Positions 1 through 13,400 of a stretch of 64,000 nucleotides of DNA are shown here, piece after piece. This DNA is from Eutypella sp. D-1 (taxonomy: Eukaryota > Ascomycota > Sordariomycetes > Xylariales > Diatrypaceae). The stretch lies in assembly GCA_023313575.1 (NCBI GenBank), contig JAJTTP010000011.1, positions 186,001-250,000 on the forward strand, given 5' to 3'. A program made the position numbers and the translations under genes. Positions within the stretch are counted from its first letter, which is position 1; every line of letters begins with the position of its first letter. A model generated the notes under the pieces. The model saw only the letters and a list, made by a program, of their open reading frames with translations. It did no database searches and had not been told where the DNA came from.

Positions 1-167
1 AGTCAGTCAATCGTCCAGTCAATGAATCAGTGGACCGGTAGGCGGCCTCTTTCTTAACTTGCATCGCAGCGTAGCAAACACAACAAATCCTATTTTGTTT
101 GCCTACTATCCGTTTCCGAGAGGACAAGAGGGCACTCCAGGTGGAGAGTGGGGAGGGCGTGTTTCAC

Positions 168-3100
168 TTACTTTAGTCTCTGGTTATTGAAGGTGGCGAA
201 CATCCGCCGACTGGCGGCTTGGGCGTTGAGGCGGCCGACCACGCTGCCCGCGAGGTCGGGGACGAGGGTGGCGAGCATAAGGCTGGCCTCGCGGCGTGTC
301 TTGGCCTTCTCGGACGCGGTCCTCGGGATCTTCTTCCTACCAGTACCGTTTGCGTTTCCATTGCCATTGCTGTTGTTATTCCGACCCGCTGCTGTCATCA
401 GCTGGCCGTCAGGCCACAGGGCGTCCCGCAAGATGTCCGTGTACTTGAGCACGGCGTCCTCCTGGACTAGCATCTTGAAGTTATCGCGCACCTTGCGCTC
501 GATGGTGCCGCCGAGCAGTTGGTGTAGGACCACGACGACCGCGCGCCCCCGGAGCCAGTTATTGCCGCGGTTGAGACCGAAGACCTCCAAGAAGATATCG
601 CAGATGGGCTTGATGAAGGGCTCGAGCTCTTTGTTGTTGTTCTCGAAGGCGTTGAGCTCTGCCTCCGCCTCCGCCGCCGTCGCCGCCGCCGCCATACTGT
701 CCTCACCGACCCCGAGTGGCATCGTACCCATCTGGCCCGCCGCTGCCGCAATTAAGTTCTGCCCCGCTAGCGACAACTGGTCCAGGACGGGAATGTTGCC
801 GAGGATGTCCTCCATCCCGTCCGTCACTGAGTCGTAGAGACGAGTGATCATATCCTTCTTATCCTCGCGACTCATCAGGTCCTCGCCCTGCGTGATCACG
901 CTTTGTGAGAGGAAGGCCCGCAGCTCCCGGCTGCGGCAGACGTCTGGGAGCTGGAGGAGCTCCCGGAGGTACTGCTCGAGGGCGTCGCGCCGCTTGCTCA
1001 GGAAGTCGCTCTGGAACTTCATCACGATTCTCCGCCTAGGAAAGTCGAGATTCCGGACTGACGGGTACTTATGCCGTAGCCTTTGGTGAAGCTCGTGGAA
1101 CTCGCTGTAGCGCTTCGTGACGATCCACGTCGCCGCTGGCATCTTCTCGCCCGCGTCTCTCTGTACCTCTATGACGTATACGGCGAACTCCTTACCATCG
1201 TCCTCTCGTCCCACCTGGATGGTCTTGATTCGGATGGATGCTCGCCCATATAGACTATTATCGCTTTCCTGGATTACGTATTGCTGCCTCTGTAGCTCCT
1301 TTCGCCTAAGTTCCCGTTCTAGGCTGGCCTTCGACTTTCGAAGGATGCGAAGTTCTGCTGCGTTGTTGGTTAACTCGGCTTTCTTAGTTAGGGATTCCAA
1401 TACGGCTTCCTGAGCTACGAGTCGATCGATGTCGTTCGTCAGTGCCGTAATTGCCTCTGCGAGGCCCAGGTCACCCGGCGCTGCCTCGTGCACTTCATCC
1501 GCCACGTCTCGATCTCGGTCTTCGTTCAGATCTTCCGGTTCGTCGGACAAGAACTTATCTTCGTCTCCGAACAGGTCGTCGTCTACGAAGACGCCGATGC
1601 GAGACGCCGCGCTCACGAGTCCCAGTGAAGCAAGACTGGGCTTCTCAACTTCCTTTCCTGACAAAAGAGGACGCTGCTGGTCCAGTGAGCCTCTCGCTGA
1701 GTCGTTGTCGTTACCAGAGAAGATGCTCGAGGCGCCGTCATCGTTACCGAACAGTGACTTGCGAATCTCCTCTGCTGTCTGCGGACGATCGTCTTCCATG
1801 ATATTATTGAGTGCCTCTTCAACCGCTTCTACGACTCGGGTGTCAGGCTGAGTCTTTGCGGGTTCCTGATCGAGACTCTGTACGGACTCTGCCATAGGAT
1901 CATTGTCGAGATCATCATCGTCAAAGATGGGCGAAGAGGATGTCCCATCTAATGAGCGTCGTACGCCGAAAAGAGCATCCGTATCTTGACTTCCATTAGC
2001 CGCCATAGATCGAAGGTCTGTGGCGGAAAGATTTCGGCCCGTCTTGATCGAGGGCACGCCCAGTGTAGAATTCAATTTCGTGAGAGGCGAGGGTTTGGCT
2101 ACAGTAGACTGAGACGCACGGAGCTGTGGCCTTGATGGGCCTGCTTGCACAGGCGGGGGAGGTTGTGGTGTGCTCCTTGATGCCTCCTCGGATGCTAGAG
2201 CCTTGTAGAAGAGGTCCGACTTCTTGAATGCTTGAAAGTACCTGGATTGCATTTCTTCGAGCACGGCACTCTGAGCCTTGAGGACACCTCTCCGTGCCCT
2301 GTAATATTGTTCTGGAGTGGCCTGCTTCCCAGAAGCCAGAAACTCGTGGATGGCCTTCCGAGAGGAGGCCGGCACTCTCAGCTCGGGCCGGGACAGATAC
2401 GCCTGATCGATCTGAGCGAGGTCTGTGCGGTCCGAGTCGGTCCACGGAGGTAAAGTCGAAGGCAATTGCTCGTCTTCTGGGCCGTCGTCTTCCAGGGGGT
2501 TCCGGAACCCGTCCACCACTAGCCAAAATTGCACTAGGGGCATGAGTTTCTGCCGGTCCATATATTCCATGAAATAAGAGAGCCCAGAAGTATCGCGTAA
2601 GAGTTCCACCAGGGATGCATTTTCTAGTTTAGATGTGCCTGCGTTTAACGCTGGGCTAGCCAAGGGCGGCGCGGCTCGTCTATCGCCCCCAGCGGCGAGA
2701 TGCTGGACCCTCTGATCTAATAGTCTCTTTCCCATATCTAAGCGGCGGAGGTAAACGTGGTCCTGACCCTCTTTCTGAGAGTCCTTCTTGAGCTGACTGG
2801 CAACTTCGCTTCGGAACCGCCTGGCATCGGAGAGGTTATTCACCTTACGAATAGCTCGAATAAAGCGCTCAAACCTGCGCTCGCTATCCCCGGGAGAGAG
2901 ACGAGGGAAAGCCACAAGCTTAGAGCTCCTCGGAGCCGGCGTTGCATGTGTATCAAGCGCTGCTCGAAGTTTACGGACGGTCGAGCGGTCCTGCAGCATA
3001 GACCGCCCGTAGTTCTCCATGATCTGATTCCACGTGTCGGGCTCGGCCAGGAGCTGCACCACAGGGAACAAGACAGCGCAAGCCACGATCTCGCGGATTA

Positions 3101-3869
3101 TACTAAAAACTGCGCGGCTATCGAGAGTCCTCCCTTCCAACACCCCAGGCAGTATCCTAGACACCATGCTTCTCAAATGATCTTGCTGTAGCAGTTTCGT
3201 ATCCGAATATTTCAAGGAGGCCGCGGGGTGAAGTTTGCCCTCTCGGTACTTTGCAGCGATAGCGAGGTCCAGCTCTTCGGATTCGGTGACATCGCGATTT
3301 AACTTCCGGCCGCGGACGGCTCGCTCGGCATCGTAGAAGTCACGGAAATGGGTCGTCAGAATTGGGACAATCCTGCTTATAACGGTTTCAACCAGGTCCG
3401 TCTCGAACAAGCGGTCTCGGATATTAATCATGGCATGTCGAATAGCTCTGTCGACCTCGTTCGGGAAGACGGGGTTCTTGCTTATATTGGAGTACCATGA
3501 AACTACGAAGTCCCGTAGGATCAGGTTCAGCAGGTCGTCGAGGGCATTTGAGATCTTCGGGGACTCGGGATACAGGGGCTGCTTTATATAGGTCTGGCGA
3601 ATTCGTAAAGCGGCGGTTTCTCTTTTCCAAGCCTGGGAACCGACGAACCTCACAGAATCCGGCCGGGCTGATCGGTGACACCGGCTATATGCGGAGCCGC
3701 GGGAGGTGAAGAGCAAGGTAAGTAAGACGCAGGAAAGGGTGGTTACCACGCCGGCGACGAAGGCGTGTCCGGCCCATCGTATGGTTGGAAACCAACTAAC
3801 GGCATAGCCCCAGGCCACGAAGCAGACGATGCCGGATATGAGGAAATCTCTCCCCTTAAGGGCCATCAT
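168..3869 (-). CDS. MDM1: Mdm1-like sorting nexin (PXA-RGS-PX-nexin C)
   Basis: Uninterrupted 1233-residue frame. Two hydrophobic segments lie near the N-terminus (about residues 10-28 and 36-55), followed by a PXA domain (about 100-290), an RGS-like domain (about 425-575), a long acidic, disordered linker with a short coiled coil (about 800-865), a PX domain (about 880-1000, with RYSEFHELHQRL and a following PRRR basic patch) and a nexin C domain (about 1085-1160). This order is that of the Mdm1/SNX13/SNX14/SNX25 family. Known members are anchored in the ER and bridge it to the vacuole/lysosome or lipid droplets, the PX domain binding phosphoinositides; that role here is inferred from the family. 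The start is a double ATG and leaves the membrane anchor complete. No intron is needed. An ER-tethering role is more secure than any G-protein function of the RGS-like part. Confidence 0.9.
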   Translation of the reverse strand: MMALKGRDFLISGIVCFVAWGYAVSWFPTIRWAGHAFVAGVVTTLSCVLLTLLFTSRGSAYSRCHRSARPDSVRFVGSQAWKRETAALRIRQTYIKQPLYPESPKISNALDDLLNLILRDFVVSWYSNISKNPVFPNEVDRAIRHAMINIRDRLFETDLVETVISRIVPILTTHFRDFYDAERAVRGRKLNRDVTESEELDLAIAAKYREGKLHPAASLKYSDTKLLQQDHLRSMVSRILPGVLEGRTLDSRAVFSIIREIVACAVLFPVVQLLAEPDTWNQIMENYGRSMLQDRSTVRKLRAALDTHATPAPRSSKLVAFPRLSPGDSERRFERFIRAIRKVNNLSDARRFRSEVASQLKKDSQKEGQDHVYLRRLDMGKRLLDQRVQHLAAGGDRRAAPPLASPALNAGTSKLENASLVELLRDTSGLSYFMEYMDRQKLMPLVQFWLVVDGFRNPLEDDGPEDEQLPSTLPPWTDSDRTDLAQIDQAYLSRPELRVPASSRKAIHEFLASGKQATPEQYYRARRGVLKAQSAVLEEMQSRYFQAFKKSDLFYKALASEEASRSTPQPPPPVQAGPSRPQLRASQSTVAKPSPLTKLNSTLGVPSIKTGRNLSATDLRSMAANGSQDTDALFGVRRSLDGTSSSPIFDDDDLDNDPMAESVQSLDQEPAKTQPDTRVVEAVEEALNNIMEDDRPQTAEEIRKSLFGNDDGASSIFSGNDNDSARGSLDQQRPLLSGKEVEKPSLASLGLVSAASRIGVFVDDDLFGDEDKFLSDEPEDLNEDRDRDVADEVHEAAPGDLGLAEAITALTNDIDRLVAQEAVLESLTKKAELTNNAAELRILRKSKASLERELRRKELQRQQYVIQESDNSLYGRASIRIKTIQVGREDDGKEFAVYVIEVQRDAGEKMPAATWIVTKRYSEFHELHQRLRHKYPSVRNLDFPRRRIVMKFQSDFLSKRRDALEQYLRELLQLPDVCRSRELRAFLSQSVITQGEDLMSREDKKDMITRLYDSVTDGMEDILGNIPVLDQLSLAGQNLIAAAAGQMGTMPLGVGEDSMAAAATAAEAEAELNAFENNNKELEPFIKPICDIFLEVFGLNRGNNWLRGRAVVVVLHQLLGGTIERKVRDNFKMLVQEDAVLKYTDILRDALWPDGQLMTAAGRNNNSNGNGNANGTGRKKIPRTASEKAKTRREASLMLATLVPDLAGSVVGRLNAQAASRRMFATFNNQRLK

Positions 3870-5226
3870 CCAGGAGGTCGAACCGCCGAGATCCGCGCCG
3901 CATATTTCGCGAATATGATGGATTTGGTTTGGTTTGGTTTCCTACATACCTATCTACCTAAGGTAGGGAAGTAGGGTAGGAAGTGGTGTCGTTACTACTA
4001 CGTATACGTTGCTACTAACGAAGTACGTCGCTACTAACGTTGTTGCCACTAAATCGTCGAGAGATGGCTCGGGGGGGCAGGGAGGAAGAGACTACCTAGG
4101 TACTACCTACATGTAGCTATAGTACGAGTAGTAGTAGGTACATGGAAATGACGAAGTTAACCGCATCTAGGTACCTAGGTAGTGCCAAGATATTGATCAA
4201 TACAGTAGTGATGTTGAACAGAGCGACCGGCGACCTCGCATATGCATATGAAGTACGTAAGTTGGTAAGTACCTAATACGAACGAGCCTGCGAACCAGCC
4301 GAGATACCTAAAAACAGTTTACGTACCTACCACGAAGTAGGTAGGATATACACGTACATGCTACACGTATACACTGCTACGGAGTACCCGACTTCGTACC
4401 GCCCCGGTTTCTATGTCTAGGTGACGGGCCCTGGCCCCGGGGTTCGGTGAGTATCCTTATCGATAAGAACATGCATGATGTTACCTACCCAGACTGTTGG
4501 TATGTACTTGCTCTACCTACCGCGGAACAAGGTAGGTTCTTCACAACAGTATCAGGTTGCCAGGTCAGAGTGGTCAGGGTCCATCCGATATGGACCCGAC
4601 AAAGTCAACATCCGATACTTACATATATAGAAATCTAGAAGGCCTCACGCCAAGATAGAAATTTCGCTAATTACACGGGATTATTTTAACTTACTTCTGG
4701 CGCCGGGAGGTCCGTATAGCATTTGTACGCCCTTCTAGATTTCTATCGGATCTACTTAGGAGTCATATTATCATATTATGTATCGGACCGTTCGGGATTC
4801 CATTCCTGCGTGAACAATATAACAGGTGCACAGTACGAGTAATGATCTAGAATATTCTGGCTGTTTGGTTTGTAGCAGCTCATCAGACTTTCCAGACTTC
4901 CCTGGCTTCCCTTTTACATAGGCTTCTAGGCAGCCAGGGTCTAGCTAGGGGTGGCCTGGCTTGTCTGGCTAGGAATCGTAACATACAGTATGCAAATACG
5001 CACGCTATTTTGCTGTCTGGCAGGCAGACTACCATGTATCTCATCACTCATCTACTCGTGTGTCGTGCGTCTCGCCTATCGATTATATAGTATAAGCTTC
5101 CAGGCTGCATGGGTATCTTCTCTTTTCATCATCGTCATTTTAACACAACCCACTCCGGGTATGATTCGCGTCTTCACTAATATGGCATTGTGCTCTTTTC
5201 GGTTACGCATGTTGGCTGGCATGGTA
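3870..5226. other. intergenic, 1.36 kb
   Basis: Region upstream of the Mdm1-like gene and downstream of TRM8. It is rich in short TACCTA/TAGGTA words, for example around 3946-3975, 4091-4110 and 4168-4183, and contains the inverted-repeat element at 4627-4746. The open frames inside (63-98 residues) have no recognisable domain and I do not call a gene. Confidence 0.7.
4627..4746. repeat. MITE-like inverted repeat
   Basis: Two perfect 16-bp arms, ATAGAAATCTAGAAGG at 4627-4642 and its reverse complement at 4731-4746, enclose 88 bp with no coding content. The size and shape fit a small non-autonomous inverted-repeat element or a long hairpin. No clear target-site duplication is visible, so mobility is only a suggestion. 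Confidence 0.5.
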
Positions 5227-6159
<933 letters not shown>

Positions 6160-7726
6160 AGTGCGATAGTAATATATTAAACTATGGCGTAAGCCGAAAT
6201 TGCTGTTATTTCGTTCAACGTCAAGGGCCCGGGGGGGGGGGGTGGAGGGAAGGGCTGTTAGATCTTATAAAAATTTCGCCGATATTCTGGGGAATGACGA
6301 TTTAGCACTGTGACGCGTGACGCGCGAAAATACCTCGGTAGAGGTGTCAGGATGTGAATTTCTAGGTGTAAATCGCGAGGCTGAGTGAACAATGGGAGGG
6401 GGAGAAAAAAGTTCAAATAAATCAATTAATATGACCTCGGGATGTATGTAGTAGGTAGTGTATGTAGGTAGTGTACTCGGGCTAAAAAGTAGTTAGATAA
6501 GAGCATCCATGATAGCGGCATGGTGGCCTTGCAAGCGTCACCTAGCAAGTCCACGCACGGGTAAGTTTCAAGCAGGCCATCGTCCCTCGACAAGCCTGAC
6601 TCCCTCTCCCCACTGGTTAAGCCCTGCGCGGAAGGGCCCCCTTTAGGTCCCAAGTCCCCCAAGCGGTTGGGTTGACTGGAGCTACCTACTAACGTTGGAA
6701 CTTAGTAATCCTGGTATGTACCCATCTTTACCCCACCACCTATCATCAGCCCCATCTGCGCACCCTGCACTAACGTCTCCCCAGCAACTGTAGTGGCGTT
6801 ACCCAAGTAAACATTGGGGAGCGAACCATCGTACACCGATAAGATTAGCAGCCAACAGCAATCGAGAGAAAGCTTTACCCGACTACGTACCTCTCTCATA
6901 TCACCAAGGCAGTAAGGTTACATGTTTTGCATACCATACATACCCTGGAGGAAGGAAGCTTGGGAAGTACCCTCCCACTCACTAACCTTGCAAGCCTACC
7001 TCATACCTTCCAGGTCTATTCCAGGTTGTGTCTAGTTGTATACGCGCCCTCCTCCTTCCAAGCCTTCCCGAAGTCAACTGGTCGGTCGTACTTTACTTCA
7101 TCCACGTCCACGAATACATATTAAGAGCGTCTCAATATGTCCGGGGTTGTTGACTCACTATCATTACTAGCACTACTAACCCTGATCAATACCCCATTCC
7201 TATTTCCTTAGAACCAACCCAGGGAAATTCCCAATCTTCAAGGAGAGAGAGACACACACAGAAAGAAGAGAAGAAGAAGAAGAAGAAAAAAAAGCTTTCT
7301 CAAGTGAGGAAAAGTTCAAGAAGGGGAAGAGGAAGATACAAGACAGTATAACTACCACCACCACCATACCATCACTTACCACCACTATTACCATCACCAC
7401 GTGCCGTCTTGTCTCTTGTTTGGTTTGGCTACTCCCCGTGGCACCGCACATATGTTCTTCATCAATCTCATCTCATAGGTAACGACAAAACATTTCTTCC
7501 TTTTTTTTTGTTGAAAACATTTGGGAGTTAGCAATACTCCTACACAGCATACCTTACATATTTCACCATTACGGCAGAACAATAGAGAGCGGCAGAGCAG
7601 ATAAGACATCTCCGACTCATTCCTACCTGTCTGCACCTGTCTGCCGTCTACATCTCTCCATTCCCGTCCCCCATCCTTTTGTTGGCATTGGTGGCCCAAC
7701 CAGGGGCGTAAAAATTGTTCGTCACC
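6160..7726. other. divergent promoter region, 1.57 kb
   Basis: Lies between the divergent TRM8 and GBD/FH3 genes, so it should hold both promoters. A G12 run sits at 6231-6242. The 300 bp before the downstream start are purine- or pyrimidine-rich with GA, AAG and ACC microsatellites, typical of a fungal leader. No coding evidence is visible. Confidence 0.6.
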
Positions 7727-10485
7727 ATGGCCTCCTCCGCAGAGAATATTCACCCCTCGAGACCATCCATCCACCAACGATCCAAGTCTAATGTTTTGGC
7801 CTCCTTTATGCACCGACGTGACGAACCAGACGACGCAGTTCTACCATCAACCGATATCTATACCTCCAACATGAACTACCAGCCCGTTGTTACCACCCGA
7901 CAGGATGTCATTCGTATCCCGAGCTTCTCGCATCCTAACGCTCTTGAAGAAATCCAGCAAAATCAGCTCGATAGCACCCCTCGCTCTCCTACCAAGGCAT
8001 CTACCTTCGCCTCGATGAAGACCAAGGTTTCCAAGGACAAGAACAATCTGGATGATCCTGAAGATGACGGCTCACCGACTAAGCCGAAGAAGCCCAAGTC
8101 AGCGACTAACCTTGTCGGGCTGTTCAGCAAGTCGAAGACCTTGAAAGGTACGCAGAAGATCGACAACGAGGACGAGCTACGATCCCGGAAGGACAAGGAG
8201 AACAGGACCCCACCCCCAGGTTCAATTGGTACGCCAAAGAAATCCGCTCGCCCACCCATCTACGCCCAATTTGCCAGTGGTGCTCTAGAGAAGAACAGCA
8301 GGTCAGAGAACAGCAATGATGTATTCAATGGCCGACCTCAAAATGGCTCCCGCCATAGTAATGGCTCGTCAGCCAGCGATATGTCCAGTGGCCGTAATGT
8401 GAAACAGAGGCCTAAATCCTACCACGCAGCTTACACAGCGAAACAAGAGGTTGGCTACCAAGGAAGCGAGCATGGAAGCGGAAAAGCCTCGCCATCTAAG
8501 TCATCACGAGGTTTACACCTTTTCTCTAGTGGATCAGGTTCCAAGAGTGCCCGTACCTCGGAGTCTTCCCAATCCTCCGAGCTCGTGCTGGATCCAAAGG
8601 ACATCGACAAGCACTTGGAGGCGATGCTGGACCGGCGAAACATCCCCGAGAACCAGCGCTACAAAATGCGGAACCTGGCCAATACTATCAAAATGGAGTT
8701 CATCCGCCAGGACTGGGCCGAGACACAGGGGATGGCTAACCGACCCAGTAGCCACGATAGTCACTCGAGCATGACCGGCGTGAACGAGAAGATCAAGACT
8801 AAAGAGCCTGGCGACAAGGTGAAGAAATCGCGAACTCGCAGCTTCACGCTATCACGTGGAGGCGGGAAGAAGTCAGCGCCCAGCTCACCGACGAAGAAGT
8901 CGAAGCCAGAAGGTTCCATAGGGCGGCATTTCCGGACCAAATCGACCGATAGTGTCCCCATCACCGGGGAGAGACCCTCGTCGTCCAGCGGTTCCGGTTC
9001 CACCAGCTCGGGTGGTGGCATTTTGTCCAAAATCAAGTTGCAGCAAGGTCCGGTTGACTACGTGAATTATCTGCGTAAGGTCCAGAAGCCGGAGGTAGTA
9101 GAAGTGGGCAAGCTGCACAAGCTGCGGCTGCTTCTACGCAATGAAACCGTGACGTGGACCGAAGAGTTCATTCGCCAGGGTGGTATGGAAGAGATCGTCG
9201 GGCTGTTGCACCGCATCATGGAAGTTGAATGGAGGTACGTCTGCGCTTAGAAGCCATACCACTTCGTGGTCGAGTACGATGATCGGAAATACAGAAAAAC
9301 CAACAAACTAACTCGATCAACAGGGAGGAACACGAGGACGCCCTCTTACACGAGAACCTCCTCTGTCTCAAGGCCTTGTGCACCACGGCACTGGCCCTGC
9401 AATATCTCCATTCGATTCAAGGGAAGCTCTTCCCGGCGCTCCTTCGCATGTTGTTTGACCCCGAGAAGAAGGGCCCGAGCGAGTTCACCACCCGCAACAT
9501 CATCACCTCAGTCATGTTCACTTACATCAAGTCAGCGTCGGCGCAGGACCGCCCCATCCGCGCCCGCACCATGCTCGAACACCTCCGCGATCCTGAGCCT
9601 AAGGAGGAGGACCGGCCACTGGGGTTTGTGCTCGAGATGCGCCGTGAGCGGCCCTATCGCGTCTGGTGCAAGGAGGTTGTCGGCGTGACCAAGGAGGTCT
9701 TCTGGATCTTTCTGCACCACCTTAACGTCGTCCACCTGCCACGGGAGAAAGAGATTGAGCTGCAGAAGATGCAGATGCGGCATATGCAGCCCGGCGTCGA
9801 CGCCGACACCGATTGCAGCCGCCAGCCGCTAACCCCCTCGGACTCTATGGGCGACGAGGAATATATGCGGCTGCATTTCCCGCAGGAGCGGCCGCCGGTG
9901 CCCGCGGCGCCGTACGTCGGTGGCGTCGAGTGGGACGCGACCAACTACCTGGCGTCACATCTGGACCTGCTCAACGCTATCATAGCATGCACACCGGGGC
10001 GAGCCGGCCGGAATGCGCTGCGCGAGGGCCTGCGCGTGTCAGGTTGGGAGCGCTGCATGGGCGGCTCCATGCGCCTCTGCAAGGAGAAGTTCTATCCGGG
10101 CGTGCATGACGCGCTGCGCACCTGGGTGGCGGCGGCGGCAGATGATGGTTGGACCGTGCGCGACGTCCGCCACGGCCCGCCCCCGCCTGGGGAGGCCTCG
10201 CGGACCACTAGCCCCGCCAAGAAACCGAACCACGGCGGCTTCGTTGGCGGCGGTATCAAACTCAATAACGTTGGCAGCAATAATAATAGAAGTGACCTCC
10301 TATTGCCCCCGCCAAAGATCGACATTCCCCGACTCTCGCTCGGCCTCGACCAGCCGCCCACCCCCACGTTGGCCCTAGTGGGCAACGGCAATGGGGGCGC
10401 GGCGAAGTTCAGTGGCGAAAATGACGACGGGAGTGGAAATGGGGACGGAAATAGACAGGGGAGCGGGAACTACTGGCTCTCGTAG
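7727..10485 (+). CDS. formin-type GBD/FH3 domain protein
   Basis: Two exons, 7727-9234 and 9324-10485, encode 889 residues. The intron (9235-9323) has GTACGT, a CTAAC branch and CAACAG; joining yields VEWREEHEDALLHE. The start at 7727 is in an ideal context (caccATGg); there is no ATG upstream in frame. The first ~280 residues are Ser/Lys-rich and disordered. A Rho-GTPase-binding helix region follows (about 285-320, IDKHLEAMLDRRNIPENQRY), then after another disordered stretch an armadillo-type FH3 repeat domain (about 445-750). There is no FH1 proline tract and no FH2 actin-nucleating domain, so this is not a complete formin. Proteins of this layout include the S. pombe Rid1-type GTPase-binding family; that link is from memory and tentative. 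A role as a Rho effector or scaffold in polarity is inferred. Confidence 0.85.
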
Positions 10486-13400
10486 CGCGAGAAGACTGCA
10501 CTGCAGCGGCGTGGGGAAGAACAGGACCACGGTGCGCAGGCGAGGACTCGGACGCGGCATCCCACCTACTATCTACGTTCCTCCCCCTCCTCCCCCTCAT
10601 CCATTTCTTTCCCTTCCTCTTCCGTGGAAAGGGTGATCCGGGTGGGACTGAGGTAAAAGCAACAGAAGAAACGAATCGAAGAGGACCAACCCAAGAAAGG
10701 ATAGGAGAACAGGGACCGCCCTCGGAAGACGGTAGACGCCGGCTGGGCTTACGAAGAAAGCAAACAAACTAACCAGAAAAGGGAATCATCACAACATATA
10801 AATTTGGCCGGCGTCGTGGAAGAAGGATGGGATTTGCATCACGGAGGATTCTGACTTTTTTGCCTCTTTTTTCGTTCTTTCTTTTACGGATCTACATATG
10901 TTTCTCTCGACGTTCTCCGTGTTTTATCGCCTGGCCAGGCCAGGCCTTGTTTGCCTGGACTCGGGTCTTGCTCTTTAATGACGGGGGTGTTCTTGTCTGT
11001 TTTCTGTTTGTCTGTTCTTGACGTCCTCTGTCTGGGTATGTGTGTTGGTTTTGTTTTTGCTCCTATTGGTCTTGGTCTATCAGGGGTTCGTTGGGTTGTT
11101 TTTCCTGGATTCTGGCCTCTCTCTCCGCTTGACTGGCCTAGCTGCCTATCCCAAACACAGACAATAGATCAACACCGAGTGGTGTCTGTCGGCCTAGCAC
11201 GACTCTTCCGTCTCGCCCTGCCCAGCTACTTTATCCACAACTCCTTCAGGGACTTTGCTTTCAAGTCTTCCTTGTCCTAGCTTTCTTGGGTCTGACTTGT
11301 CCTTCCGTCTGCCTTAGACTGGCGACGGAAGGGGTGACAATGACCCTGGGGAGGTTCGTGGTGGTTTTGTACATCACTGCCAAGAAACGTCTCGAGACGC
11401 GCGGGCTGGCAGGAAGGCGGGAGGGAGGGGGGCCAGATCATGCATAGTGGCCTTTTATGATAATGACATGGATTAATGAGAAATCATATACACATCTTAT
11501 TATATATATATATATATTTGAACAGATCGAAGAACGAAACGAAGCCCCACGCACGTGCCAGCAACGATACATCACCGTTCCATATATGTTGATGCATGTG
11601 TGACATGGTCTCCGCAAACCTTACCTTGACTTTTGGCTCTTGGCTCGGCTTTCTTCTTTCTTCCCTCGCAAAGCAAAGCCCGATGCATACATGAATCCAG
11701 GGTCCTTTTCTGCAGGGGGCAAGTGATTGACACAAACACTGGGAATGTGGGCCACTGCCATTGCTACCTGGCAAGTCGTGGGCACAAAAATATGGTTTTG
11801 TGTCCACGACTTGGATGGCTGACGAGGGGTAGCGGTAGGTGTAGAGGCAGGGTTATAAATTACGCCGTCATGACCCTACTTACATACATACATACATACA
11901 TGATTGTGTGTACCTACCTACATTATTAACTAGCTAGGATCAGGCATACCGGACGGAGCACGACATCGCTCGCGTAGAGAGTGGGCGAGCAAGCCGAGGT
12001 TAGTTAAGATGATAATAATAGGTAGACCGATCAGGGAGGATCTGAGCGAGTGGAGTCGAGTTCTAAGCAATTATCCTAGCCGCCGAGACTCATTAACCTT
12101 CTCTTCTACATAGATTCAGGGGATAGTGATGACGATGACGTTGATGATGGGTGGGTAGGAAGGTTTATGTCATGCCCATCCCGTCAGCATTTCTTGGCTT
12201 TGTTTTGCTATGCTTTGCCGACCCCGCCGTCGTAATGATGAGCTGAGAGAACGGCTGGGCGGGCGGGCGATGAAGAAGCAACATGGATATAGTGTAGACA
12301 TGATACCAAACCGACCGCACTGGTGTAACGTGGCGCCGTCTACAACACACATAAGCTGTTTTTCAATAGACATTGAGCCGGACGGAGCTGGACTGAACTG
12401 GCGTGGCGGTGAGCCTCGGGAGGGGAGGAAGAACTTGGCCCCGGCATTGGGACAGGGTAGGGCAGGGCAGCTGAACGGGCAAACCATGAACACGGACGGG
12501 GATAACTAGAAAAGGCCGGGGCTTCAGGGGTTGTCATCCCCCCTCATCCCCCAATCCCCGCTCCCCCGTTGCGGGACCAGCTGTCTGGGACTGGGCTGTC
12601 CATCTTCTCCCGCCTTTGATTGGAGACGAATCCTCCAAAGGGAGGGGACGGGCGGCTGTACCCGTGTGGAGACCCCATTCCTCTGCCCAGTTACGGCAGG
12701 TAGTGATGGGTGGTATGCATATTTGACTAGGTGATGCGTGTGTATGTGTGTGTTTGCTTACCCTACTCGCCTACATTCATCCCTCAGTCACCCCCCCTTT
12801 TTCGGGGTTCAAGGATAGAAAGAAACGGGAAAATAGATAATAACGTTTACCCTTGTCCTTTTGTCCCCACGCTTGGAGCTATGAGGTGACAGACACTATG
12901 TGTCCTGTATGTCGTGTGGCCCCGGATTTCCTGTCACGGAGAGACCGTGGGGGCCTGCTGCTGCTGCTGCTCCTGGTATCCTTCGGTCGGTGGAATTTTA
13001 CGTGCGAGGAGACGAAGACACACACAAGCAGAGAGAACAGACAAGCGAGGAGTCGCCATAGCGGAATGCGGAGGAGCCGAGGCGGTGACCGACCGACTGA
13101 CCATAAGTAAAGTGCCGTGGTGCGAAGGGGACCATGGATTCAGCGTTCATACGTCACCCGTCTCCGCTGCTGGGAGGGCGGTATCTCCGGCGCTACCGGC
13201 GCTTCCTCGATGCAGCCAATGTCAGACAAGAATAACTCGAGCTCATCGTCTTAACAGGCGTCGAGAAGATCGCTAGAACCCGGCTCTTCCCCCCCTTCCT
13301 AGCCTACCGGGTCTATTCCTGCGTGCCTGCTTTGCCCACATGTCGCTGTCAGTGTCAGTGTCATAGTTACATGAACTCCACACGCATCCTACGACCATCG

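Noticed and set aside
148..837. 229-residue plus-strand frame over the Mdm1-like gene
   Set aside because: It lies wholly opposite the nexin C coding region and has no domain; an antisense shadow of GC-rich codons.
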